Source of the DNA: Castanea sativa
Lineage: Eukaryota > Streptophyta > Magnoliopsida > Fagales > Fagaceae
DNA length: 64,000 nucleotides
Direction of reading: 5' to 3'
Assembly: GCF_040712315.1 (NCBI RefSeq)
Contig: NC_134013.1
Coordinates: forward strand, 655,001 to 719,000
The translations under genes were made by a program, and so were the position numbers. Each line of letters opens with the position of its first letter. Position 1 is the stretch's first letter. The notes beneath the pieces are model-generated. The model was not told the origin of the DNA. It worked only from the letters and a program-made list of their open reading frames with translations, and ran no database searches. Shown here piece after piece: positions 1 to 15,929 of this stretch.

Positions 1-489
1 CCATTGAACTTGAAGGGACGGAGAGGAAGAAGACGGATTGACATCGTAGGTGACACAAATAGGACGGTTGAATTTTATTGAGTATCCGTCATATGTGAAT
101 TAGTTATAAATTCTTGGTTGTATGTCACTTGATATGTTTGAGTCGACTTTTGCTTTATCTCCACGCAAGCGTGTACACTTGAACTTCTTGCATCACACGT
201 TTGAGAAGACTCCTATATGGAAAAAAACTCAAGAAGGAAGTTGTATCCTAAAAGGAAAGGCAAATCTACGACAATATAAATACCCCAGAAACCCTAGATA
301 TCAAGGTACACACAATTGACTCAACTCTGGCACTCTAGGGTTGTAAAGAAATTCTAACTTGACCTTCGGAGAGTTTTTGGCCGGCACCACACCGGTGCTC
401 TCTTTTAGGTCTCTTTGTTTTCTCTTTGCAGGTGTTGACTCGAGTTGGAGAGTGCTTGCAACTCATTGGTGATTTTTTCGACTTCATCA
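1..489 (+). mobile_element. 3' end of a Ty3/gypsy LTR (element extends left of window)
   Basis: The block has a TATA-like box (AATATAAATA) near 272, then CTTGACCTTCGGAGAG and the GC-rich motif GGCCGGCACCACACCGGTGC. It ends CATCA at 489, where the DNA switches abruptly to the carrier 3' flank. The same motif and the same TATA-to-end spacing (about 217-220 bp) recur in the LTRs near 35318 and, reversed, near 30957. The 3' flank starts TTTGG (490-494), which fits a 5-bp target site duplication whose partner lies outside the window. It could be a solo LTR or the 3' LTR of a longer element. Confidence 0.7.
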
Positions 490-494
490 TTTGG

Positions 495-1482
495 TTTAAA
501 GGTTATGCTGTATATTCTAGAGTTAAGCTCTTTTGGATATATACCACTGTCAGTTTCTTTAAGACTATCTCTCTTCTCGTGTGTGTATTAAAATACTTAG
601 TACTCTTAAAGAAAAAAAGAAAAAAAAAAAAAGATGTTTAGCTTAGACCTTATTTTTGGTAAGTAATTTTTTGGGTTAAAACCATTGCCACAAGATGAAT
701 AGAGAATTCAAAATCATATAACGCTAATAGGATACACAAACTTAGATATTTATAATTGATATGATAATTTGGGAAACTGTTAAACAACTTCGGATTGATT
801 GAGAGTAGCTCAAAGGCAGCCTGTTATATTTGGGACACCAGCAATTTTGAAGATTACATCTCATAATTTGTTATTTGGATAGTTTCAATTATCACATTTT
901 GCTCTTAGATACATGGATGCTTTTTAGTTTGGTTTGTGACACTTCAGTGTTTAGCTCCCTTTAGCTTAGATACGTAGTCAGTTTGGTAAACTTTAATTAA
1001 ATTTGATGATATGATCAGAGGGTATATATATATATATTCTATGACTCGTATATTCTCAAAATCGATACATCTAACCCATCGTATCATAGATTGATTCTCA
1101 AATTTAGTGGCGACATTTTTCCTCTGCGCCACAAGATAATACACTTGCGAGAAACTCAACACATAAACATTGGTTTAGTGGCTTAAAATATATACTTGTG
1201 CATGGTTATCCTTTTACTAAGCTTAAGAATGTGATCTACGATTGGACAATTGGGTAGACTCTGAGGAGGTATGAGTCGTGAAGCAGAAATGTTTTTTTTC
1301 TTAAAATTTGTATTAGAAGGTGATGCATTTGTGTTATTCAAAAGTGGCAACATAAGAAGTTAATGGTCTCTAAAATCTATATTAATATATATATCTATAT
1401 AATATCTATAAGCCGAAGTATGGTATTTATTATTGCTACACTTCTATTAAGCCACATCAACATAACATTTTGATGCATTCAA
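495..1482. other. Unit 1 carrier-gene 3' flank, no gene
   Basis: This stretch is near-identical to the DNA downstream of the carrier stop codon in unit 2 (from about 18865) and unit 4 (from about 63620), including GGTTAAAACCATTGCCACAA near 675. It marks the left end of unit 1, whose carrier exons are not in the window. Short ORFs here are in low-complexity DNA and are not conserved between copies. About 175 bp (1313-1488) are absent from unit 2. Confidence 0.7.
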
Positions 1483-1672
1483 TATAGTTCGGTCCCATTT
1501 GGTCCACTTTAGTTTATTTGGTCCATTTCGGTCCCATTGCATCCAATTCTGTTCATTCTATCCACTTCAGTACAATTCGGTCCAATTAAGTCAACTTTAG
1601 TTCAATTCGGTCCTAGTCGGTCCACTTCAGTCCAATTTGGTCCACTTTGGTCCATTTGGACTAATTGAACCT
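1483..1672. repeat. GGTCCA-type minisatellite, short allele
   Basis: A run of imperfect 10-11 bp units of the form TTYGGTCCAYT covers roughly 190 bp. The paralogous array in unit 2 (19681-19972) is about 100 bp longer, so copy number has changed since the segmental duplication. Confidence 0.8.
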
Positions 1673-1703
1673 TAAATTAATCCATTTAAATCTTTTTATT
1701 AAA

Positions 1704-1734
<31 letters not shown>

Positions 1735-1959
1735 GTATTGTTGTTGAATGCAAATGTGTTCCATTATATAAAACTTATAAAAATAGAAAATATTTTTAAA
1801 AATACATGTACTATTTAACTTACAAACATTGTGTGAGTTTACGACTAATTTTTGGATAAAGGGTTGTTACAAATTTTACATTTAAAGAGAAAATGAAGTA
1901 ATAATTTTATGCTAGTGAAATCACATGTCTTAGTACTATCATAGCACAAAAAGTGGTTG

Positions 1960-2406
1960 ACTGTTGACACCCTGACTTATGGGTCTCAACTCTCATATCA
2001 TATGTATATTTCGATTTAATATATTTTTACCATCAATAACAAGGCTACAGTCGTTCAGAGTACAAGCCTACAGCCAAAATCATTTTACCATGATTTGCTC
2101 ACATGTCATTCACGTGATGCAATTAGTGTTGTAATTAGTTTTGCACGTGTGTCATAATTTAATTAGTTGTAACTAAAATTAGTTAGTTAGATTTCATTTT
2201 GTTAGGCTTGTTAGTTAGTTTGTTGATAGGCTCTATATGTGCGTTTATAAACAGAGCAGCACATGTAATTATTTAGATCTTTTTTCATTTAAGATTGTGA
2301 ATTTCACTCTCAAAATTCTTTTTCATCTTCCTAATTTTCCTTTGAATTATTCTTCTTCAAGAATATTTTTCCTTGAATTCTTGGGAATAAGCTTTCCTTC
2401 ATTTCC
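1960..2406 (+). mobile_element. Copia-like LTR/leader remnant, unit 1
   Basis: The block starts near TGTTGACACC and carries GTTAGTTAG-type repeats and a TATA-like GTTTATAAACAGAGC near 2242. It leads directly into a decayed Copia gag reading frame. No primer-binding site is seen, so the LTR limits are uncertain. The same block precedes gag in units 2 and 3. The stretch 1673-1959 is AT-rich with a (TA)n tract, and nothing is recognised in it. Confidence 0.5.
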
Positions 2407-3250
2407 ATGGCTAAAGCTTTTGCAACTTCTGGTTCTATTACCGCTCCTACAGCTACAAACAGTTCTTGTTAGCCAATTACTCATTATCAAAAACTATCAA
2501 ACCTGGTCTCCCTTAATGATCATGGCTCTCATAGCCAAGACTAAAATTGGTTTTGTCAATGGCACAATATACCAATGAATACCATCCAATTTTCAGTTGT
2601 TGGATAAGATGCAACACAATAGTGCTCTCGTGGATTCTCAATTCTATTTCTAAAGACGTACTTTCTGGTGTGAATATTTACACGTAGACAGCTTGAGATG
2701 TCCGGCTGGGGGGTTTGTTTGGATATCGCTTATTTTGCTAAAACTGAAAACTTATTGCTGAAAGTACGGTAGATAAATGTAAAAGTTAGTTGAAATAGTA
2801 TAATAGGACCCATGAATAGTACCAAAAAGTGCATTGGAATCCATGAATAGTAGCAAAAATAAGCTGAATAGTAAAATAATTTTAATTTTTCATTCTTATT
2901 CAAACGCATGCTGGATCTTCAAGAGAGGTTTGCACAAAGGAATGCAGCTTGAATCTTTCAGATTTAGAAGGCAATATCATTTTTTGCTCAAGATTAGTCC
3001 ATTTTGAGTGCTTACTTTACTAGGCTTAAAAAACTTTGGGATGAGTTATCTAATTACGAGGCTTGGTTTGATTATCGTATTCAAGAATACATTATGCATT
3101 TTTTAGTATTGTTTTCAAAGCAATTTGGACCACTTTTTAGTTGGAATTACTTCCAAACTATCAAGATAACTTCAATTAACCTTTGTTGATATATTGAGAT
3201 CATCATTGGAGCCGAGAACTAAAGATTATTAACTAGTACAAAATGAGGTG
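2407..3250 (+). pseudogene. Decayed Copia gag fragment, unit 1
   Basis: In broken frames it encodes a Copia gag N-terminal segment (NYQTW, then TKTKIGFVNGTIYQ-like residues) and, after a MITE, the segment with YFTRLKKLWDELSNYEAW typical of Copia gag (UBN2 family). Stop codons and frame changes interrupt it. No protease, integrase or reverse transcriptase follows. Copies of the same fragment lie downstream of all three kinase genes, so it was in place before the duplication. It is not expected to make protein. Confidence 0.8.
2711..2908. repeat. MITE nested in Copia gag, unit 1
   Basis: A roughly 200-bp AT-rich block begins GGGTTTGTTTGGATA and ends TATTCAAACGCA, an imperfect inverted repeat. 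It interrupts gag between the codons for the VNIYT region and those for LQERF. GCTGG occurs on both sides. The same insertion is in units 2 (about 21007-21203) and 3 (about 42339-42536). Confidence 0.65.
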
Positions 3251-3675
3251 TTTACAGATGATTCTTTTTACTCAACCTACATTCTCAAATTCAATATTAA
3301 GTGTGCCATTTTCAAACAACTACATCTCATTCATTTCAAATCCAAATTGTGTCAAATCTATGTCCATTTTAAAATTTTGGATGTCTACTTACCAATGAAA
3401 CAATTTTCACATAGAAATTCATTATAGTGGGAAAGATACAAAAAAAGATCATCAAATTCTCATATTTAAGCATATTCAAAGTTAGTTGTCTCTAAGCAAC
3501 TTTGGCCCAAACTCAAACCTATATAGTATTGTAGAAGCCATAATAAACCTTTAAAGTTCAAATAAGACTGATATCACATACATGGAGAATGCAAGTGTGT
3601 ATAATTTACTAAATGTATAGATGCAAAATATCAATCATAAGATATGTTATACAATGCAATTAATATGATGCTTGA
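3251..3675. other. Kinase A 3' flank, no gene seen
   Basis: AT-rich DNA between the gag remnant and the kinase stop codon. It is conserved with 21550-21972 in unit 2, so it probably contains the kinase 3' UTR and polyadenylation region. No ORF or structured element stands out. Confidence 0.5.
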
Positions 3676-7971
<4,296 letters not shown>

Positions 7972-9655
7972 TACTTCCTGTTGTTAGTGCTCTTAGCCAA
8001 CCTTTTGAAGTTAGGCCTATTATAATGAGCAGAGACTATATCATGGAAGGCCATGCGTTGACTCAGGCAAGTCGTTCTTCTTTTGAAGAATGACTGGCTT
8101 GTTAGAGAACTCCCCATTTTTTTGGGAACCAAAAATGTCCTGTATTTATTACTCGCAGTCGCAGATGTCGTATATTTGGAAAGGTGACTAGGTGAGCACT
8201 AAAAGATTTTAAATTAAGGAGCATTATAGTACCAGTTGCGTTTATTTTCACCGCAGTACCATATTTGGGAATTATAATATTGTTCCTGCAATGTAAATTT
8301 ATATACATTACAAATACAATGTAAATGAATAATTTCCCTGTAGAAATAACATATCCTCTCCTCTCATTATTCGTAATGGAGTTCACTAATTAAAAATTTG
8401 ATTAGTAAATCCCATATTATGTGAGAGAAGTGAAAACATCATAGTCGCACTCCCAAAATAATCCTAAAAATGATGTAGTAGTGTTAAGTTAAAATTTTTG
8501 ATTGAAAGACATAAATAAAGAAAAATGCTTCATAACATTTTCACAATAAATTTTAAGTGTCAAGCAATTACTAGTTCTAATCTAAGTCACCATTAAGATC
8601 ACTTTTTCTCATAAATAAATGTGGCTTGTCACACATTTAATTGGAAGGAAGTGCTATATCAATAACATTTTCACAATAAATCTTAAGTGATAAGTTATTA
8701 TTGGTTCTAATTTGAACTTACCACTAAAATAACTCTTTTGTCCATCAACAACAGCCATTAACGACCTACCACTTAGAATTGTTGTATAAGTATTGTGAAA
8801 ATATTATGAACGCATCTCGCTTTAATTAGAAGCTAGATTTATGGTGAAAATATTATAGACATAACATTGCGAATGTGAGAGATGACGAAAGGCCTTTTGA
8901 GATGAACAACTTCACACGGTATGATCAGATCATTGTCACAAAAGGCTACAAAGAGTACCATTGTATTATATATGTAGGAAAGGATCTTTTTATTTTGGCA
9001 TGCACTCATATTCAACACAGACTTTTTTATGCCAAGTTGCCAACTTGCATGCCTTATGGACCACAAATATTTATAACATAATAATACAAATGGGTCTACC
9101 TTAGAACTGAGAGAAGTTAAAACCTTCAGATACCATTTTAACTTGTAATGCAAACTGGTTGTTGACTTCAAACGTACATTTGCTAATCAAAGATTGGTTT
9201 GAAGTTTGGAGAGTGTGCTAATCACAGTAAGGCTGTCCATGCAAATGGGCTATCACAATATTTCTTTGCTGTCTTGGCAGGTGGTTTCTCAGTTTTAAAA
9301 TATTGTTAGATTCTTTTAATTTTATTTCCGAGTTTGAACTTGTCACCAAGTTGTATTTGTATATTTAGATTTTTTTTTTTTTTTTTTTTTTTTTTACTTA
9401 GAACAAGTTTGAGCTTATTTACAATATATTTGAGTAACTTAGTCATACAAATTATGACTACATTTTTTTTTAACCAACTTCATAAATTTATGCTAATGAT
9501 TAATTAATTAAGATTATATTCTTTAAGTTAATTAAGAAATTCAATTTTCATGTTTTAACTTATAGAATTACAATCCCCAAACTTATATTGGCCAAATTCA
9601 TATAATTTTAACTAAAAATATAACTATTTATGTCATCATCAACAACAAATATATT
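7972..9655 (-). promoter_or_regulatory. Kinase A upstream region
   Basis: This is the 5' flank of kinase A, conserved in units 2 and 3 and in an orphan block at 28964-30260. It holds a TTGACT motif at 8058-8063 (W-box core, WRKY-type sites), 87 bp before the ATG, and an AT-rich TATAATG-like stretch near 8020. MITE-like sequences occupy about 8525-8812. Beyond 9400 it continues as AT-rich DNA up to the gypsy LTR. Promoter function is inferred from position only. Confidence 0.5.
8525..8812. repeat. MITE-like inverted repeats in kinase upstream region
   Basis: CATAACATTTTCACAATAAA-type ends occur twice (about 8530 and 8665). A reversed partner, TAAGTATTGTGAAAATATTA, lies near 8790. Related copies lie at about 26648-26813, 29850-29990 and 30050-30215. 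The arrangement fits two small nested or adjacent MITEs. Target duplications were not resolved. Confidence 0.5.
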
Positions 9656-10453
9656 TGTAGGGATAAGGGGCTCAAAAATATATTGGGTCGTGGGCCTTGT
9701 TTGAGGATGTTTAATTGTCCGAGGACAGATAAACAGTAATGGAGATGTAAGACTCAGAACTCCATGAGCAAGCTACGACTAAGAAGGTTAGGAAGATAAG
9801 TTGAGGAGGATTGCCTCCTCGGTTAAGCGAAGTAGAGGACAGAAGGTGTGTTCTACCATCCAAAGTAACATTCTAGGAACTTCTACTGATAAGGATATGT
9901 GTCATGAACGTACATGACAAGTGGGAGCTGTGAAATATCTAGGAGAAAGCTGCTACCACCTCATTGAATGCTCTGTAGCTAACTTTCTGACCACATTAAT
10001 GAGAAAGTGATACCTGCACAGTACTTTTCAGCCTTACAGCTGCTCCCAAAAATTTCAAGAAAGTGATGATGGGACATGGATCAACACTAGCAATCTAATA
10101 TACATGTGGAGGGTGGAGATAAAGGAGTGGGGATAGTATAAAATAGGGAGGAGACCCAGATGGATGAGGATCGAAAAAAAAAAAAAAACACTGTACCAAC
10201 AAGAACTACACTTGTAATCAAATTCAAAGAAATATATAGAATAATCAACCTCCTCGAATTGTGTTGAGAACGATTTTCTTTGGATAAAACTTGTTAACCT
10301 TCATTTTCTTATCAATTGGATCCACTGTAATTGCTGTCTAATTCACTAGAGTCTAGTTTTCTAACCCACTCTCTACAAATTCATTGTATTGGGCTTTTTG
10401 GGTCTGAGATCCATCCATCCCTTTGGGCTTAGAAGCTAAATTGTGTCCTTATA
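9656..10453 (+). repeat. 5' LTR of the gypsy element
   Basis: It starts TGTAGGGATAAGGGGCTC and ends at CTTATA just before the primer-binding site, giving about 798 bp. A TATA-like GTATAAAATAGGGAGG lies near 10136. The expected terminal CA reads TA, probably a point change. Confidence 0.75.
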
Positions 10454-10455
10454 AT

Positions 10456-10473
10456 TGGCGCCGTCCATGGGAA
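10456..10473 (+). promoter_or_regulatory. Primer-binding site
   Basis: TGGCGCCGTCCATGGGAA sits 2 bp after the LTR. The TGGCGCC start matches primer sites of many plant gypsy elements (tRNA-Asp-like), but the tRNA was not verified. Confidence 0.6.
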
Positions 10474-10505
10474 TTTTGGTTTTCTAGTGAGTTTAACGTT
10501 CAACT

Positions 10506-12240
10506 ATGGTAGGTTTAGATCCAAACCAGGCGGAATCTATGGGGTATCAACGTCAAGATCAGTTCCTCCATCTTAAATGAAGAAGGGACCGGGAGGGAAC
10601 TGTGTATACCACCCATACGAGTAGGAGTCAATCTCGAGGTGGGAGCCACGTCTCTCATAAGAAAAATGCTAGAAATATGCAGCTGGAAATTAATCATTTG
10701 CGGAGGAAGTTGTGCCGCGAACGGAGAAGGAGAACTCCCTCAGGTTCTTCTTCTTCTGGTGGGAAAGGAGATGGAAGCTACAGGCCCAGGTCAAGGACTC
10801 CCCCCAATGAATCCTTCTCATGCAATGAGGATTACCACCGTGGGCACAGAGGTAAAAATTCATCCTGCAAAGGTCTGGAAAACGACGCTATGAGTAGGGC
10901 GTTGAACCAAATTTCCAGATCACCTTTCACACGCAAGATTGAGGGAGGGAAACTTCCTCAGCACTTCACTTAGCCAACGTTTACCATGTACAATTGTCGT
11001 ACGGACCCTATGGAGTATGTAAGCCACTTCAACCAACAAATGGCTATACACTCCAAGAATGAAGCCTTGATGTGCAAGGTATTCCCATCCAGTTTGGGGC
11101 CTATGGAAATGAGGTGGTTTAATGGCCTGGGAGCAAGTTCCATTGATTCCTTTAAGGAACTCACCCGGGCATTTAGATCTCGCTTCATTACATGCAGTAA
11201 GGTTCCTCGGCCCTTGGATTCCCTGTTGTCTATGACCATGTGAGAAGGGGAGACCTTGAAAACGTACTCAGACAAGTATTGGGAGATGTTCAATGAGATT
11301 GATGGAGACTTCGACTATGTAGCCATAAGGACTTTCAAGGTCGGCCTGCCCGCCGAGCATGATTTAAGAAAGTCTTTGACCAAGAAGCCTGTGAGGAGTG
11401 TACATCAACTCATGGACTGTATTAACGAGTATAAACGGGTCGAGGAAGACCAACAACAAGGGAAAGGGAAAGCTAAGGTTATCCCTTAGGACATGAGGGA
11501 TTTCAGGTCAGACAGATACAACAATAACAGACCCCGAAGGGATTTTGCTGGGCAATCTGGGTCTACTGCTACTCAAATGGTCAGCACAGTGAAGGAAAGG
11601 GAAAGCCAAGGTTATCCCTCAGGACAGAAGGGATTTCAGGTCAGAAAAATACAACAATAACAGACCCCGAAGGGATTTTGCTGGGCAATCTGGGTCAACT
11701 GCTACTCAAATGATCAGCACAGTGTTCTAAGAGCCGTGCATCAAGGTTTAGAAAATATTAAGAATTAGACATACTTCAAGTGGCCAAATAAGATGGGAGG
11801 AGATCCCATGAGGCGCAACCATAGTCTTCATTACCAATACCACCAGGAACGAGGACACGCCATCGAGGACTGTAGAACTCTGTGGAATCATCTAGAGCAG
11901 CTGGTTAGGGATGGAAGGTTAAAACAGTTTTGTATCGGCCCAATGGGCAAGGGGACCAAGCAAGGTCGGAAGCTCAGAGGAATGCTTCCTTACGGCTCCA
12001 TTTGGGCACAATTAATGTCATCTTTGCTACTCCTGGGAGAATTAGTTCACATCCCTCTAGGGTGATGTCTGTAGCTCGGCCACCTGCCGAGGACTCCAAT
12101 CTTGAGCCGAAAAGAGCTAGAGTGGAGATCCGACCGGCGTTGAGTTTTTTTGATGAGGACAAGGTTGGAACCATACAGTCACATGATGATGCTTTATGGT
12201 CACACTCAGGATAGGAGGGAATGATGTGAAGAAGGTGTTG
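10506..12240 (+). pseudogene. Gypsy gag
   Basis: From ATG at 10506 the frame gives a basic, serine/arginine-rich N-terminus (LRRKLCRERRRRTPSG), then the retrotransposon gag core with VFPSSLGPMEMRWFNGL and FKELTRAFRSRF, then a CCHC-like knuckle (YHQERGHAIEDC; the first Cys reads Tyr). Stops and frameshifts break it into at least four pieces. Part of the linker, about 11459-11595, is repeated almost exactly at about 11597-11722. Inactive. Confidence 0.8.
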
Positions 12241-12648
12241 GTAGACTAAGGCAGCTGTGCAGAAATTATGTACCCTGACTTGTACAAAGGGCTGAGCTTG
12301 AAGCCTGAAGATTTGACAGCCTATGATTCACCTTTGGTAAGCTTTGATGGGAAAGTTGTCATTCCAAAGGGTCAGATTAGACTACCCATGCAAGCAGGTT
12401 CTGAGGTGGTGGAGGTGGACTTCATTATGGTGAATGATTATTCTCCCTACACGGCCATTGTGAAAAGACCCTGGCTTCATGCCCTAGGGGCTGTTTTTTC
12501 AACTTTGCATTTGAAGGTGAAATATCCGTCAGGGGACCAGATTGAAGAGTTGGTTAGGAGCCAATCCATGGCTAGGCAGTGCCTGATGGTTGCAATTATG
12601 CATCAGCCTGAAGCTGAGTCTTTGGCCTCTGCTAAAGGGGGCTCATAG
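12190..12648 (+). pseudogene. Gypsy aspartic protease
   Basis: The segment contains a damaged active-site region (VD, stop, GSCAEIMY near 12240) followed by conserved retropepsin-like strands (DFIMVNDYSPYTAIVKRPWL, LHALGAVFSTLHLKVKYP). The stop sits inside the D-T/S-G-type motif, so no active protease is expected. Confidence 0.7.
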
Positions 12649-12672
12649 CAATTAAGGATTCTGGTCCTATCT

Positions 12673-13998
12673 GTGGAGGTGGTGTTAGAAGGGGCAAAGT
12701 GTGAGAAGCTAGAGGAAATAGTTATAAATGGTGATCCTGATAAGTTTTTTCAAGTCGAAGCTCAACTGCCTCTTCAGGAGAAGGAAGAGCTTATAGTGTT
12801 TTTAAGGAGGAATATTGATGTCTTCGCATGGAGTCCTTATGAAGCTCCGGGGGTGGACCCAAACTTCATTTGCCATCATCTAAATGTCAACCCAACTGCC
12901 ATCATCTAAGCGGATTGGGGCTATTAAGGAAGTGTTTTACCCTAACTGGTTGGCCAATACTGTGGTAGTGAAGAAGAAGAACAGAAAATGGCAGGTTTAT
13001 GTGGACTTCACAGACTTGAATAAAGCATGTCCAAAGGACCCTTCTCCCATGCCTCAGATTGACCAGTTAGTAGATGCAACTGTAAGCTATCCTCAGATGA
13101 GTTTCTTGGATACCTTTCAAGAATACCATCAAATACCTTTGGTTTTGGATGATCAAGAGAAGACAGCTTTTGTTACTCCTACTAGAAATTACCATTATAA
13201 GGTGATGCCTTTTAGGTTGAAGAATGTAGGGTTAACCTATTAAAAGATGATGACTAGGATGTTTGAACCACAACTAGGAAAAAACTTTGAGGTTTATATA
13301 GATGATATGGTGGTAAAGAGTAAGCTAGAATCCGAGCACATCAACGACCTTGGAAATATCTTTGAAATCTTAAGGAGACACAAGTTGCAACTTAATGCTT
13401 CTAAGTGCTCTTTTGGTGTCGGTTCAGGGAAGTTCTTGGGGTACATGGTCACTCACCATGGAATTGAAGTCAATCCTGACCAAATTAAGGCAACTAACAA
13501 TTTGCAGCCACCTCGGAATCCCAAAGAGGTCAGAAGTTAACAGGGATGACTACTGCTCTAAACCAATTCATTTCTCTATCAGCAGACAGCTGCAGGCCAT
13601 TCTTCCAGTTTTTAAATAAGTGGAAGGGGTTTGAATGAACTGAAGAGTGCAACCTGGCCTTCCAACAATTGAAGGAGTACCTTTCTCGGCCACCCATTAT
13701 GTCAAGACCCGAGGTAGATGAGGTTTTGTCTGCTTAAATCGTTGTGGCCTCCCATGCGGTGAGCTTGGTTCTAATACGGGTTGATAGTAGTGTACAGAGG
13801 CCAATCTATTATGTGAGTAAGTCACTGCATGAGGCCGAGGTTCATTGCCTACCATTAGAAAAAGCCATTTTGGCATTGGTGCATACTACTCATAAACTCC
13901 CCCATTATTTCCAATCTCACACAGTTGTTATCTTAACCCAACTTTCGCTCAGATCCCTACTTCGGAGTGCCAATTACACAAGCAATATTGCCAAGTAG
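12673..13998 (+). pseudogene. Gypsy reverse transcriptase and RNase H
   Basis: The reverse transcriptase runs in several pieces: LANTVVVKKKNRKWQVYVDF, then FVTPTRNYHYKVMPFRLKN, a stop where family members have Gln (near 13241), then the catalytic box VYIDDMVVKS near 13290 and FLGYMVTHHGIEVNP. After frame breaks, the RNase H part (PIYYVSKSLHEAE near 13800) follows. The YIDD box is intact, but the frame is broken on both sides. Confidence 0.85.
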
Positions 13999-14169
13999 GG
14001 TACGATCCTAGGGGTTTTTGATATCAAGTATATGTCTCGCACCTCTATTAAGGATAAGGTCCTTGCAGATTTGGTAGCCGAGTTTGCCAAGTCCCCATTA
14101 GAAGAGAAAGTTGAAAAGCAGAACATGGATGGAAAATTAGTTGGCATAGTTTCCCTGAAAGAGCCTTCA

Positions 14170-14580
14170 TCCTAGAAAGTGTACATTGATGGTGCAGCAA
14201 ATCAAAGAGGATCTGGAGTGGGCTAGTTATAATTTCTCTTGAGAAGATCATTCTTGAAAAATCCTTGAGATTGGATTTCTCGGTCATAAATAATGAAGCT
14301 GAGTATGAGGCTCTATTGGTAGGAATGACTATGGTCCAAAAAATGAGAGGAAAAACAGTGGAGATTTTTTCAGATTCGAAATTAATTGTAGGCTAAGTAG
14401 AGGGAGAGTTGGAAGCCAAAGATCTTAGAATGCAGGAATACTTGAATTAGGTTAGACACTTGCGGTCAGGTTTTGAGTCTTTCACTTTATTGCAGATCCC
14501 TAGAAACAGAATTACACATGCTGACTCTCTTGCCAACTCGCAACCTCCTCGGCACAAGATTTACCTCGGGTCATCCTTGT
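14170..14580 (+). pseudogene. Second RNase H-like domain (Tat hallmark)
   Basis: KVYIDGAANQRGSG near 14178 matches the start of an archaeal-type RNase H fold. It is followed in other frames by NNEAEYEALLVG-like residues near 14290. A duplicated RNase H between the canonical RNase H and integrase identifies the Tat lineage. Several stops interrupt it. Confidence 0.65.
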
Positions 14581-14587
14581 AGAGGAT

Positions 14588-15560
14588 TTGTGTAAACCTA
14601 TTGAAATGAGGAGAGAAATGGTCCATATTTATCAAGTCAGAGTAGGACCTAGTTGGATGGATACTATTGTACAATTCCTTAAGGAGGATATCTTGCCTGA
14701 GGAGAAGTCCGAGGCTGATAAAGTGCAAAGAAAGGCTCCTCGGTTTTGGCTGCCCGAGGACCAAAAATTGTACAAGCACTATTTTTCTGGACCATATTTG
14801 CTATGCATGCACCCTGAGGCAGCAGAGCTACACTTAGAAGAACTACACGAAGGGATTTGTGGAAGCCACACAGGAGAAAGATCATTGTCCCACAGGGCCC
14901 TTACTCAGGGATATTGGTGGCCAAATATGCAAAGGGGAGCACAAGAATATGTGAAGAAGTGCGACCAATGCCAAAAATTTGCTCCAAACATTCATCAACC
15001 AAGGGGCATCCTTAATCCTCTGTCCAGCCCTTGACCTTTTGCTCAATGGGGCTTAGATATTGTAGGGCCTTTCCCTAAGGCAACAGGAAATAAGAGATGG
15101 CTACTGGTCGGCATGAATTACTTCACCAAGTGGGTTAAAGCTGAACCACTGGCAAATATCAGGGATATGGACGCTAGGAGATTTGTCTGGAAAAATACTG
15201 TCACTCAATTTGGAATCTTTCATACACTCATCTCGGACAATGGTCTTCAGTTTGATAGTAAGGCCTTCAAGAGGTATTGCTGTAACATGGGCATTACAAA
15301 TAGATATTCCACCCCGGCTTAGCCACAAGGGAATGGACAGGCCGAGGTTGTCAATAAGGTTATAGTGAATGGACTCAAGAAGAGGTTGGATGATGCAAAG
15401 GGAAAATTGGTAAAAGAGTTGCCACATGTCTTTTGGACATATAGGACTACGCCTTGTAGATCCATAGGAGAGACGCATTTTTCTATGACTAATGGAGATT
15501 CCATTAGAAACTGGATTCCCAACAATGAGGTCGACTTCTTTCACTAAGTAACAATGATGG
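14588..15560 (+). pseudogene. Gypsy integrase
   Basis: The HHCC zinc domain reads HEGICGSHTGERSLSHRAL then CDQCQKF. The catalytic core follows from about 15110. The first acidic residue of the D-D-E triad appears replaced: MNYFTKW near 15113 has Asn where family members carry Asp. The second Asp (ISDNGLQFDS) and the Glu (GNGQAEVVNK) remain. A stop interrupts the core just before PQGNGQAE (near 15320). Confidence 0.8.
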
Positions 15561-15929
15561 ACTGTTAGAGAAGAGTTTGGATCTGATTGAAGAGCGGAGG
15601 GAAAGCGCCATAGTTCAATTGGCATATTATCAACATAAGCTCAAGCTACGATGCCAACGTGAGGTTAAGGCCATTCACACCTGGAGACTTGGTGTTGAGG
15701 AAGGTCTTGAGTACTGCCAAGAACCCAGCATAGGGAAAATTGGGGCCCAACTGGGAAGGACTATATAGCATCACCTCAGTGGCTGGAATAGGTACTTATT
15801 ATCTTGAAAATCTAGATGAAAAAGTTATACCTCGTCCCTGGAATGTAAATAACCTACGAAGGTATTATTATTAATGAAAGTCATTTCAGTTGTATTTTTG
15901 TTACATTACGTGTTACATTTATTATATTT

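Noticed and set aside
426..641. 71-codon frame at the LTR/flank joint
   Set aside because: It crosses the LTR boundary and ends in a lysine run from a poly-A stretch; the sister flanks do not conserve it.
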